NCBI GenBank assembly: GCA_030063045.1
Contig: JAQSEB010000006.1
Span: forward strand, 372,001 to 436,000
Reading direction: 5' to 3'
DNA length: 64,000 bases
Source: Pratylenchus scribneri
Lineage: Eukaryota; Nematoda; Chromadorea; Rhabditida; Pratylenchidae
In this document: in pieces, positions 11,303-22,059 of the stretch
Position numbering within the stretch: position 1 is the first letter of the stretch
Layout: the number at the start of each line of letters is the position of its first letter
Made by a program: the position numbers and the translations under genes
Notes under the pieces: model-generated
The model's input: only the letters and a program-made list of their open reading frames with translations
What the model was told of the DNA's origin: nothing
Databases searched by the model: none

Positions 11303-14300
11303 ATGCATTTCGTCAAAAAAGAAAATATCGACAGTGAAGAGAAAAATGCACAGGAAAAGAAGAGGCAGGCAAAATTGTTGGCATTTACACAAGCAAGGGA
11401 CCGGGTTTTTGAGAAGCGAAAAAATCGTAAGAATTTATTAAATTTTGAGTAAAATTCACGTTTTTTTAGGAGAATATGATGATGAAATTATGGCATTGAC
11501 CGGCGAATTGCTCAACAAAAATCCGGACATTTACACTCTATGGAATGTGAGAAGGGAGGCTGTGGAACATTTTTCGCAGGTTTTTTGATTTTATAGAATA
11601 TTAAAAATGCCGAAAAATATTAATAAAACCAAAAATGGTTTGTTTGTCCCACACATTCACAAACCAAATATAACCAAAATTGGATAGAGCTGGTCAAGAC
11701 GCATTGAATGGTATATAATTTGGTTACGGTTTGGTCAACAATTAAAGGGTTTTAAACGGTTTAAACCACATTTTGGTTTGGTCAACAATTAAAGGGTTTT
11801 AAACGGTTTAAACCACATTTTGGTTTGGTCAACAATGAATGCGGTTTTAAACGGTTTAAACCACATTGTGGTTTTTGGTTCAAAACTAAGTTAGAACTGG
11901 TTAAACCTAAGCCAAAACATATGCTAATGATGCGTCTTGACTCTTGACCGAGATCTATCGATTGAGCAAAAGGTTTGGGGATTTAGGACAAACTTTTTAA
12001 CCGTTTCTTTTCGGTATTTCAAAGTTATTTTTCGGCAAATGATAATTAAAATTTTTTTAAATTCAAAGATGCCTTCCGGCGATGAAACAAGTCAATCGGA
12101 AGGCACTGATCGACTCGCAAAATTGATTGACGCCGAACTCAACCTGACCCAAGAATGCCTTATGCGTAACCCAAAATCATATTCAAGTTGGCATCATCGC
12201 TTCCTGATGCTTCAGCGCCACCCAAAACCCGACTTCCAGGCGGAAATGGCACTTTGTGAGCGGGCCCTGTCCATTGATTGTCGCAATTTCCATTGTTGGG
12301 ATCATTGCCGTTCGCTGGCTCGTTTGGCAAATTTTGATGCAGTGGAACAATTCAGGTTTGCCAGTAAATAGAGAGGGGATTTTTATTAGGGCACAAAAAT
12401 AGAATTTGTATTTCAATTAACATTTTTGTATTGAAAAAAGAAATAAAATATTCATTTCTTATTAGGAAAAAAAAAGAACTGACTCGACGAGGGATCGAAC
12501 CAGTGACTCCTATTTGTAAAATTAGGGGCACTTACCAACTAGACTATACCGCTCCTTACTACCCAAACTTGGAATAATTTCCTAAATTCTTTATAGGACG
12601 GATTGTTAAGTCACAAAAATAGAATATAACTTTCAACTAACATCTTTATGTTGCAAAAAAGTAAAAAATTATATTTCTTATTAGAAAAAGAACTAACTCG
12701 AGGAGGCATCGAACCAGAGCCGCCCATCTGGGAAAGTTAGAAAGAAGCACTTACCAATTACACACACCACTCAACAGATCCTAGCCGAATAATTTCCACA
12801 TTTTTTGTAGGAATATTTCATTCGGTAACCATTCGGAAATATCCTATTTAGGTTTTTTTTTGTAAAATTTGCCAAAAATATATTTCGGGAAACTCAAAAT
12901 AGTTGATTTTTGGGGTTTTTTTCTAACGAAATTTTCCACGAAAAAGGTACCAAAAATTGTTAAAATAGGTCAAAAAATTAAGTCAGAAACATAAAATAAA
13001 TTCTCAAAAATATATTTATTTACTTTTCTCATCAATTTTGGTATAAAAATGGTTAAAATCATAATAATAATATTCACTCTATTATAATCCAATATTTTAA
13101 TTAATTTATTATTTTTTTAGTTTCTCGGATCGTATGATTGGCAAAAACCCAAGCAATTATTCGGCATGGCATTTTCGTGCGAATCTGTTACCAAAAATTT
13201 ATCCAAATCTACAACATCCGGAAATGGCAATTAGCGATGAATGTTTGGCAAGGGAATTTGAGGTAAATTCTGCATTTTTTTTTTTTGAATAATTGAGAAA
13301 AATTTCTTTTTTTTAAAGAAAGTTTTGCACGTTTGTGGGGTCAATTCCGAGGATCAAACTGGGTGGACTTATTGCCGTTGGTTGGTGGAAATTGCTTCTG
13401 CGCAAAGTAAAGGTGAATTTTTCACTACTAAATGACATCAGGGGCCAATCAGAATTACTTACAACAAACGACAAAACTGTCGACAAACGGCAAATTTGTC
13501 GTTTGTCTCCAAATTTGTCGATTTGGCGTTTGCCGTTTGTCGTTGTAGACAAACGATAAATTTGACCAATTTTATTTAAATTAATATTAAAATTCTAAAT
13601 TAATTTTTTAAAAATTATTTCTTTCACAGAAAAATTTAAAAAACTCTGGGCTTTCTTTTGAACCCTATTTTGTTTTTCAAAAATTATTTAAAAATATAAA
13701 ACGTGGTCAAAAAATTAAAATTTTTATATAGAAAAATAGAGCAGAGTTTTTTCTATAAGATACAATTTATTTCATATTTTTATCTATTTTTTAAATATTT
13801 TTAAATTAATTTTAAAAAAGTCGACTAAAAATTTGAGGGGCGGTTTCGAGCGCCCACCAAATATTTGGCGTTTGTCGTTCATTTTCCCTTCATTTTTGGC
13901 GTTTGTCGTTTGAGACTCATCATATTTTCATAGACAAACGACAAAACCGACGACAAAAGCCAAATTCTTGACGACAAACGATAAACGACAAAAAAATTAA
14001 TTCTGATTGAATTGGAACGACAAATTTAGCGTTTGTCTTTGTCGTTTGTCGTAAGTAATTCTGATTGGCCCCAGATTAACTTAAAAAAAATTTAATAAAA
14101 TTTAACCTTTTATTTTAGTACAAAATTTTTCAACTTTGCCCACTTGCACCCGGGAATTGCCAAGAAAATGTTTGAATGATTTGGTCAAGCTGTGCGAGGA
14201 GTTAATGGCAAATGAGGATAATCCGGTAATTTTTTGTTAATTTTCACACATTTTTTTCACCTTTAAAATTAATAATTTTTAAAATTTTTCTCCTTTAAAA

Positions 14301-15591
14301 TTACTAATTTTTAAAATTTTTCTTCTTAAAAATTAATTTTTATAAATTTTTTCCCCTTTCAAAATTAATTTTTAACTTTTTTCCTTTAAAATTAATAATT
14401 TTTAAATATTTTTCCCTTTTAAAAATTAATAATTTTTAAATATTTTTCCCTTTTAAAAATTAATAATTTTAACATTTTTAGTGGGCGATTTCTGCATTGA
14501 TCCGAGCGAAATTGGCCTTGGAAGGCGTCAATGAGGAAATAATGGCATTGGCCAACAAAAATTGTGAAAAACTTCAGGTAAAATTTTTATTTTTTTTTAT
14601 TTTTTCTGGTCAAATTTTAATAAAAAATTTAATAAAAATCCTCAAATTTAAATAAATATATTAAAAAATGCCATTCATTTTTCAGGAAATTGATCCACAA
14701 CGAAAGGAAATGTACACGGAATTGATGGACAAATTACGTTTGGTGGATGCGTTGGGCAATCGGAAAATGCCGGAGGGCGAAAATGGCACACAATTGGATG
14801 GACTAATTGGTGGAAATGGCCGATTGGTGCTCAAAGGAATTGGCTTAAAAAAGTAGCTAAAAGAATTACGGGGTTTTACTGAAATGAAATCGAGGACGAG
14901 AAACCCATTTTTCTATTTTAAAAATTTCTCATCAATTTTTGATTCTGTATTTAATAAAAATTTTGATAAAAATTCCATTTTTAACTCGATTTTCCGAAAA
15001 ATTGCTTCAAAAAATAATCTTTTTCCCTTCCCCTCCAAAATTTTCTCCACTTTTAACCCAAATCAGTTAATGGACTTGGCTCGAAAAATTCCATTTTCTG
15101 CATTAAAAACGCTCAAATTTTAAAAAATTAATTCGGGAAAAAATTCATTCCCCTTCCTTCAAAAATTCCATATTCCTTCCATTTCAGTATTTTGCACTTA
15201 TTGCCCCTCGCTGGACTCATTACCGAATTGAATTTGGAAGACAACCAAATTGGCGATAATCAACTCCATCAATTGGCCTCATTCCAAAAGTTAACCCATT
15301 TGACGTTGGATGGAAATCCAATCTGGAGGTATTTTCGTATTCAATTCCAATTAATATATTTTTTTTATTTCCAGTTTTCCTCCCATTCAACTCCCTCAAC
15401 TCAATTTTCTTTCATTGGCCAGAACAAAGATTGGCCATTTTGCCGATATTCAATCCGCAATTTGTGCATTTTCCTCACTTCAACGGCTGATCCTATGCGA
15501 AACTGAATTGGCATCAAATCCGGAGGAGCAAAAGGCATTGAAGGAGGGAATTAAGAACAAATCAATTCGAATCATTTTCCATTGGCTCTAA
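11303..15591 (+). CDS. RABGGTA: Rab geranylgeranyltransferase alpha subunit
   Basis: Alpha subunit of the cytosolic enzyme that attaches geranylgeranyl groups to C-terminal cysteines of Rab GTPases. Inferred exons: 11303-11426, 11470-11579, about 12070-12355, 13121-13262, 13319-about 13411, 14120-14225, 14482-14577, 14686-14852, 15188-15328, 15375-15591. Prenyltransferase-alpha repeats are clear: NPDIYTLWNVRRE, NPKSYSSWHHR, NFHCWDHCR, NPSNYSAWHFR and DQTGWTYCRW. The C-terminal exons give leucine-rich repeats (LITELNLEDNQIG, LTHLTLDGNPI, LNFLSLARTKIG). The splice at 14852/15188 keeps frame through GIGLKNILHLL, which supports the join. The Ig-like domain found between helical and LRR parts in mammals seems absent. 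Two introns are filled by mobile elements. Confidence 0.9.
11640..11960 (+). mobile_element. MITE-like family C, copy 3
   Basis: In the second RabGGTA intron. Starts tttgtcccacacattcacaa, carries aattggatagagctggtca, then three internal units with ggtttaaaccacatt, and ends near a gatgcgtcttgac block. Same orientation as its host. Confidence 0.7.
12365..12785 (-). mobile_element. Tandem pair of a second tRNA-like SINE family
   Basis: Two related units of about 210 bp in a RabGGTA intron. Each holds a cacaaaaatagaat phrase, a ttcttattag phrase and, near its right end, a complemented tRNA-like block. On the minus strand the first reads TAGTCTAGTTGGTAAGTG (A box) and later GGTTCGATCCC (B box). 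The second is more decayed. The acceptor stem does not pair, so I do not call a functional tRNA. Both are antisense to the host. Confidence 0.6.
13441..14072. mobile_element. 632-bp TIR element with dense TTTGTCG subterminal repeats
   Basis: Bounded by a perfect 22-base terminal inverted repeat: GGGGCCAATCAGAATTACTT plus AC on the left and its exact complement on the right. With the outer bases the ends read C(A/T)GGGGCC. Both sub-terminal regions are packed with acaaacgacaaa or its complement, leaving an AT-rich centre (13560-13850). No transposase ORF. Removing it leaves a normal intron of about 75 bases in RabGGTA. The ends recall hAT elements, but I see no convincing 8-bp target duplication. 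Confidence 0.8.
14260..14480. repeat. Intronic AT minisatellite
   Basis: About seven degenerate units of roughly 30-36 bp (aaaattaataatttttaaa, ttttcccttt) fill the RabGGTA intron between exons ending NEDNP and starting WAISALI. Simple sequence only. Confidence 0.6.
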
Positions 15592-16848
15592 ATTTTATTA
15601 TTTTTGATTTTTTAAACGTACTTTTTATTATTGGGAATGAATATAATAAATTGAAATTGGAAAAGTCAATATAATTATTTAATGACTAATGAATTTTAAT
15701 TATAATTACAATCCTTCCGGAAGGAACTTAGAATTACAATTACAATCTTAAAATTACAATTACAATCTTAAAATTACAATTACAATCTTAAAATTACAAT
15801 TACAATCTTAAAATTACAATTACAATCTTAAAATTACAATTACAATCTTAAAATTACAATTACAATCTTAAAATTACAATTACAATCTTAAAATTACAAT
15901 TACAATCTTAAAATTACAATTACAATCTTAAAATTACAATTACAATCGCAAATTACAATTACAATCGCAAATTACAATTACAATCCCAAATTACAATCAC
16001 AAATTACAATTACAATCGCAAATTACAATTACAATCCCAAATTACAATTACAATCGCAAATTACAATTACAATCGCAAATTACAATTACAATCGCAAATT
16101 ACAATTACAATCGCAAATTACAATCACAAATTACAATTACAATCGCAAATTACAATCACAAATTACAATTACAATCGCAAATTACAATTACAATCCCAAA
16201 TTACAATTACAATCGCAAATTACAATTACAATCGCAAATTACAATTACAATCGCAAATTACAATTACAATCGCAAATTACAATTACAATCGCAAATTACA
16301 ATTACAATCGCAAATTACAATTACAATCCCAAATTACAATTACAATCGCAAATTACAATTACAATCGCAAATTACAATTACAATCGCAAATTACAATTAC
16401 AATTCAGGAATGAAAATTACAATTGTTTTCTGGACTGATGTTTTATAAATCACAATCCATGTTTTTGCAAAGCAATATAAGATTTTTCTTTCATTTTTTC
16501 CATGTCCTCACTCCTCATTGTTCACATTTTAACATTATTACTTCCCTGCTTTGACGTCCGCCCCAAAATCCACTCAAATATTAGATTAGCGGCTGGTTTG
16601 GCATCATCAAAAAACGGAGGGAAGGAGGATGGCAAAATGGAGAGACCAACAATGAAGAAGGAAGGAAGGAAAAAGAAGAGGCCACTAATGATGAAGCAAA
16701 AATGGACGGACCACAAGCAAAGGAGGACATTTTTAAGGAGACAAACTCAACAATAATAATTTGATTGAGGCTTGAGGGAAATTGAATCCTCAACAATGCG
16801 TGCCATTTGAATTGAAGTTCATCCTGCAAAGAATATTCCCCAAATAAA
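15592..16848. other. Intergenic region holding an ACAATT array
   Basis: Lies between RabGGTA and the transporter-like gene, both on plus. It contains the array at 15705-16425, then about 400 bases of ordinary sequence (16430-16848) that must hold the promoter and 5' UTR of the transporter. An apparent reading frame from 16502 has no family resemblance and is not called. Confidence 0.5.
15705..16425. repeat. ACAATTACAATC satellite, array 1 (intergenic)
   Basis: Tandem array in two parts: about ten homogeneous 19-bp units ending in ctta (15731-15945), then about 25 units ending in cgca, with some single-period variants. The left edge is attacaatccttccggaagg followed by aacttaga. The homogeneous block suggests recent expansion. 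Confidence 0.9.
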
Positions 16849-19800
16849 ATGTCCTCTTCCCAATTGATTAATTTGCTATTTGGCCCGAAAAGATTGGCCA
16901 ATTGGAGCCAACCACCTCAATTCAAACGCCAATTTGGCAAAATCAGTGCCATCATAATTGGTATAGAGGAGAGCTAGGGGACATTTGAGTACCTGGGCCA
17001 TTCTTTTGACCCATATCTCAACAAGGAAATAGCCAAATCAGCAGGAAGGTGATATACCATTGGAAAGCATAAAGTGTCCTCTACAATTTGGCCAATTTAA
17101 ATTTTAGGAAATAAAAGCTTTAAAAAATTACATGTCTTTGAATGTAATAAATCAGAATATTTTGTTGAGGAAAAGCCGCTTATTTTACAAATTATTTTAA
17201 CATTTCAAAAACAATTAGAATTGGCCACTTTTTAGAGGACATTTAGGGCTTTCAAATGGCATATCGCCTTCCTGAATTGGCTGCTTCCTTCTCGAGTTAT
17301 GGCCAAAAGAATTGGGCCAGGTCGGGAATGAGTGGTACAAAACAAAATTTCGAAATTTTTGTTTTTTTTTTTCCTACAAATTTTTGCCTTTTTCCCGTTA
17401 GCCTCCACATTGGCATTGGCCTTCCCAATTTGCATTATTTTGCCCGGATTCTTTGCCGAATCTTTGTCCAATTGCCTAGCAGAATTTCACCACAAATTCG
17501 GCCTCCGCATTTTACTCGCTTTTGTCATTTTCGCCATTTTGCTTTTCAATTCCAGTAATAAATGGGTCCAAATTTTAAAATCAATTAACCAAAATAAATT
17601 TAGGTCAACAATTTCGGGCAGTGATTCATCGAAAATGCCACAGCACAAATTCACCAATTTGCCAATTGGCCTATGAAATTGTTGGCCAAAGGGCCGCTTT
17701 TTGGGTGGCCTGGAGTCAAATGTTGGATTTCTTGTCCACATTGGCACTTTCCGCCCTTTCACTTTCGGAACATTCCGTTCGTTCACATTCCCATCAAAAT
17801 TTAAAAATAACCCAATTTGGCATTGGACCAACTTGACGTGACGCCGCTTAAAATAACTCGTCAAGGATTGAACCAATTTTAATGATTTTATTATCAAATT
17901 AAAGAGCAGACTTTTGGCTATCAAATGATATTAAATTTATTTAAATTGGTTCAGAACTGATGGAGTTATTGCCCAAAAAACCATTGAAAATTTTGCTAAT
18001 CCATACTTAAGGTCATTTTGAATGTTTTTTTGGACATAACTTTATCATTTCTGATCCAATTTAAATAAAATTAATTTCATTGGATAGTCAAAAGTCTACT
18101 CTTTATTTGATACCAAAATCATAGAAATTGTTTTAGTCCTTGAAGAATTACTGCTGGTGCCAAATTGGGACGCAACCATATATTCATTTTTTTCTCACAG
18201 AGTTTCCTCTTCCATCCTAAAATGAACTCCTCCACCAAAATTGCATTCTTCCAACAAAATTTGCCTTGGCCATTTCCTCAACAATTGGATTTTATTGCCA
18301 TCATTTTGCCCATTCTTGCAGCCTTCATTCTTCTGTTCAATTTTGGGGTATCCTCCAAAACATGACAACTCAAGACCCCGGCCCATTCTTTTAGTCATAT
18401 CTCGCGAAGGAAGCAACCAATTCAGGAAGGCGATAAGCCATTTGAAAGCCCTAAATATCCTCTAAAAAGTGGCCAATTCTAATTATTTTTGAAATGTTAA
18501 AATAATTTGTGAAATAAGCGGATTTTCCTCCAACAAACAAATTCGGGTTTATTCCATTCAAAGACATGGAACTTTTTGAAAGCTTGAATTTTATAAAATT
18601 TAAAAATGCCAAATTTTAGAGGACACTTTGGGCTTTCCGATGGTATATTGCCTTCCCTTATTGGTAATTGCCTCGCTGAGCTATGGCCAAAAGATTGGCT
18701 AAGGGTACTGAAATTTGCCCTATCCATTCCCCTTCTTCCTTCTAAATTTTTGATTAATTTAAAAATTAATCCCTAAAGGTCTTTCTGACCATTATTTCCC
18801 TCTTCCTTGTTGCCACCCTTTTCACAATGACCAGCACGGGCACGGTGGCCCTTTTGCACAGTTTTGACGTCCAAAATAAAACGGGAGAAATTATTGGCAA
18901 TTTTGAGAATTCTTCAAATTCATTTCAGGTAAAAAGCCCTAAGGCTAATTTCTTCTCCAATTTATCCTCCACATTCCCACAGATTTTTGCCACTTTCGTC
19001 CATTGGTTCATTTTGGCATTCATCCCAGTGGAGGGAATTTCATTTCTGGTTCTCAATTTCCATTTCCATGACCCAACTTGTCGCCGTTTAAAATAGCTCA
19101 TCAAGAAGGGAACCAATTTTGATAATTTTAGTATCAAATTAAAGAACAGACTTTTGGCTATCAAATAAAATTAAATTTATTTAAATTGGATCAGAAATGA
19201 TAAAGTTATGGCCAAAAAATCTTTAAAATTTCGCCAAATCCATCGTAAAGGTCATTTCAGCATTTTTTGGCCAAATTTCATCATTTCTGAACCAATTTAA
19301 ATAAAAATAATTACATTGGATAGCCAAAAGCCTTCTCTTTAATTTGATACCAAAAGCATCAAAATTGGTTCACTCCTTGATGGGTTATTTTGAACGGCGC
19401 CAATTTGGACCATCAAAATATTGCCCCCTCATATTCAGACCGAAGAATACACCCATCCAAACCGTACAATGCTCCACCTATTTCCGTTCATTTCCAAGGC
19501 TCTATTCTTCATTTCATTCATTTCTTTGTTGGCCTTCTTTCCACTTTTGCCCAAATCCATCCATCCTTCGCCTTCGCAACTTTTTCTTCCACTTCCCTCC
19601 CTCTTCAATCCGGTTCAACTTTTTTCGGCACGGTAAAAATTGTGGCTGAAACAATTTTTCCCATTTCTCAGTTATTTGATGTCAATTGGCTCAATTTTCT
19701 CCCTTTTGGCCGCTCATTTATGTCTATTTTTACTCACAACTAGACTCGTTTTTCTTTTGGCCAATGAATTTTTGTTGCCGAATTGTAAATTGGCACAAAA

Positions 19801-21923
19801 TTTGAAGTAAGTCCAATGTCCAAAATTTTTGTCATTTTCTCTCTAAAAAAAGGAACATTTCTGCCTTTTTGGCCACATTGATGGTCTTCATCCTTTTATT
19901 TGTACCGAAATGTTGGCTTTTCCATTTACTCCCACTGAACGCATCAATTCGAATTAATGTCCAAGTTTGAATAAAAAGGGTTAAATTTAATTCATTTTTA
20001 AACATATATGAAGGCAATCCTCATTTATTTTGCCCATTTTTTGCCCGATGCCGAATCCTCCAGCAGGCAGCCGGAATATCAACGAATTCGTGGTGGCACC
20101 ATTGATGAGGAGGTGATTTATTTTGTATTTCTGATTCTAATTTTATTTTGATTTGTGATTGTAATTTCTAAATTCTTTCCGGAGGGATTGTAATTGTTAT
20201 TGTAATTGCGATTGTAATTGTAAAATCTAAATTGTAATTGTTTGCGATTGTAATTGTAAAATTGTAATTGCGATTGTAATTGTAAAATTGTAATTGCGAT
20301 TGTAATTGTAAAATTGTAATTGCGATTGTAATTGTAAAATTGTAATTGCGATTGTAATTGTAAAATTGTAATTGCGATTGTAATTGTAAAATTGTAATTG
20401 CGATTGTAATTGTAAAATTGTAATTTGCGATTGTAATTGTAATTTGCGATTGTAATTGTAATTTGCGATTGTAATTGTAAATTGCGATTGTAATTGTAAT
20501 TGCGATTGTAATTGTAATTTGCGATTGTAATTGTAATTTGGGATTGTAATTGTAATTTGGGATTGTGATTGTAATTGTGATTGTAATTGTAATTTGCGAT
20601 TGTAATTGTAATTTGTGAATTGTAATTGTAATTTTAAGATTGTAATTGTAATTTGCGATTGTAATTGTAAATTGCGATTGTAATTGTAATTGCGATTGTA
20701 ATTGTAATTTGCGATTGTAATTGTAATTTGCGATTGTAATTGTAAATTGCGATTGTAATTGTAATTGCGATTGTAATTGTAATTTGCGATTGTAATTGTA
20801 ATTTGGGATTGTAATTGTAATTTGCGATTGTAATTGTAATTTGCGATTGTAATTGTAATTTGCGATTGTAATTGTAAATTGCGATTGTAATTTGCTAATT
20901 TCATTCCAGTAGGATTGTAATTGTAATTATAATTGATTTGTTATTTTGATTCAAATTTCTAAATTTAAGGACGAATTAAGTAGCAATGCAGAAAGTGAAC
21001 AAGCGGAACAGGAAGAGGAAGATTGGAAAAGGGTGGCAATTTCCAGCGTCATATTGCCTCATTCCACTGCACAACATAATTGTTGGCATTCTTCTTGTCA
21101 AAGAGCAAACAATGATGAACATTGCCAACAGCAACATCATCTTTATGAATCAGAAGGAAGAAATGATGAAAGAAGAATGGAAAGTGGAAGTCGGGCTGCG
21201 GCCGTCCTTGACCCGGATCAGGCATTTGGACGGGCGAAAGTGGCCCTAACCGGAATTGGCCTGTTAGCATTGCTTTGCGCATTTTCCCTGAAGGCGCTGA
21301 TGGAAACGGAAGAATATACGCCAATGTTGGCCATGTTCGCTGTGGCCATTTGTCCACCATTGTCCCTTTGGATGGCCATTTGGTTGGCGCGCAATCGTTT
21401 TGACACTCCATTCGGTGGTGGCGCCCATGATTCCAACAAATGGATGGTCCCAATGGGATCGGTATCGGTATGTTCATATGGCTTTAATACTCTTCTTCAA
21501 ATTTTTCACCCTAAAATTACTACATCCAAAATCCCTATAAATTAAAGATTGAAAACTCTTTGACTAAGGCCCGTTTTTTCCTACTAATATTTAATAAGCC
21601 CTAGGCTAAGATTTTTCTTTGAATTTTTGGCCCGTTTGCCCCAAACATTTAATTCCACCTTCAAATTCTATTTTATCAATTATCAAATCCCTCCTTTTTG
21701 TACGATTTTCCCTTATTAGGGATTGAATCACATTTTTCAGTTATTTTCCATCTTTTTGCTCATCCAAATTATTGTCCTGTTCTTTAACTCCACCCAATGG
21801 GCTGGATTGGCCATTTGTAATTTAATTGGTAGGCAAAATTGGCAACAAAAAACAATTAATTTTCTCATTTCAGGATTTTTAGTGCATTTTATTTCCAACA
21901 GAAAAAACCGGACAAATCGATGA
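16849..21923 (+). CDS. Probable cationic amino acid transporter (SLC7/CAT-like)
   Basis: Multi-span plasma-membrane or organelle transporter by homology of layout. The start at 16849 gives MSSSQLINLLFGPKRL, then FKRQFGKISAIII, like the CAT N-terminus before TM1. Later blocks match CAT order: FFAESLSNCLAEF; AYEIVGQRAAFWVAWSQ; a SARYLMSIGSIFSLLAAH segment (compare MLSIGTLLAY); a long Q/H/E-rich cytosolic loop (20970-21220); and a C-terminal hydrophobic run ending in WAGLAICNLIG and FLVHFIS. Exons include 16849-16960, 17402-about 17550, about 17596-17782, about 18201-18347, 18780-18927 and 20971-21468. Divergent family member. Four successive long introns each hold one MITE, and another holds an ACAATT array. 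Substrate is unknown. Confidence 0.55.
16985..17325. mobile_element. Palindromic MITE family A, copy 3
   Basis: Occupies most of the first transporter intron (16961-17401). Ends are a diverged inverted repeat: acctgggccattcttttg on the left and caaaagaattgggccaggt on the right. Confidence 0.75.
17811..18171. mobile_element. Palindromic MITE family B, copy 1
   Basis: Left end cccaatttggcattggacc, right end complementary (ggtgccaaattggg). The arms carry ggattgaaccaatttt and a tcaaattaaagagcagactt phrase and their complements. It nearly fills one transporter intron; outside it about 57 intron bases remain. Confidence 0.75.
18373..18712. mobile_element. Palindromic MITE family A, copy 4
   Basis: In the transporter intron between exons ending LLFNFG and starting VFLTIIS. 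Left arm gtcatatctcgcgaaggaag, right arm gagctatggccaaaagattg. Confidence 0.75.
19060..19425. mobile_element. Palindromic MITE family B, copy 2
   Basis: In the next transporter intron. Left end includes caacttgtcgccgtttaaaa, right end ttttgaacggcgccaattt, with the same inner phrases as the copy at 17811. Confidence 0.7.
20165..20935. repeat. ACAATTACAATC satellite, array 2 (intron)
   Basis: About 770 bp of tandem ttgtaattgcgattgtaa units, the complement of array 1, inside the transporter intron between exons ending RGGTIDEE and starting DELSSNAE. A ctttccggagggattgtaat edge lies at about 20174. Long open frames through it are a by-product of the repeat. Confidence 0.9.
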
Positions 21924-22059
21924 AAAGAAATACAGTAATTTATTTTTATCAATGCAAAAATTATTTTTTTATTTAATTTATTGAATAAAAAAACAAATCA
22001 AATAATACAAAAAAAAACAATTAATTATCTAATTTATTGAATAAAAAAAACAAAAATAA

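Noticed and set aside
12470..12560. Functional tRNA gene on minus
   Set aside because: Good A and B boxes, but arms do not fold and a decayed tandem copy follows. Treated as tRNA-derived repeat.
13441..14072. Clear 8-bp target-site duplication for hAT assignment
   Set aside because: Bases outside the ends (aatgacat and attaactt) do not match, so the class is left open.
14884..15123. Separate small gene between RabGGTA helical and LRR parts
   Set aside because: The interval is better explained as an intron: the 14852/15188 splice keeps frame and gives the expected leucine-rich repeats.
16502..16756. Small secreted or membrane protein upstream of the transporter
   Set aside because: Hydrophobic start followed by low-complexity K/E sequence. 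No family match, and the opposite strand also has a similar hydrophobic frame. The real transporter start at 16849 fits the CAT N-terminus.
20227..20904. 225-residue open frame on minus, rich in NYNYN and LQLQSQ
   Set aside because: It is a read-through of the ACAATT tandem array inside an intron. The period and base pattern avoid stops in several frames. The same applies to the frame at 24770-25240.
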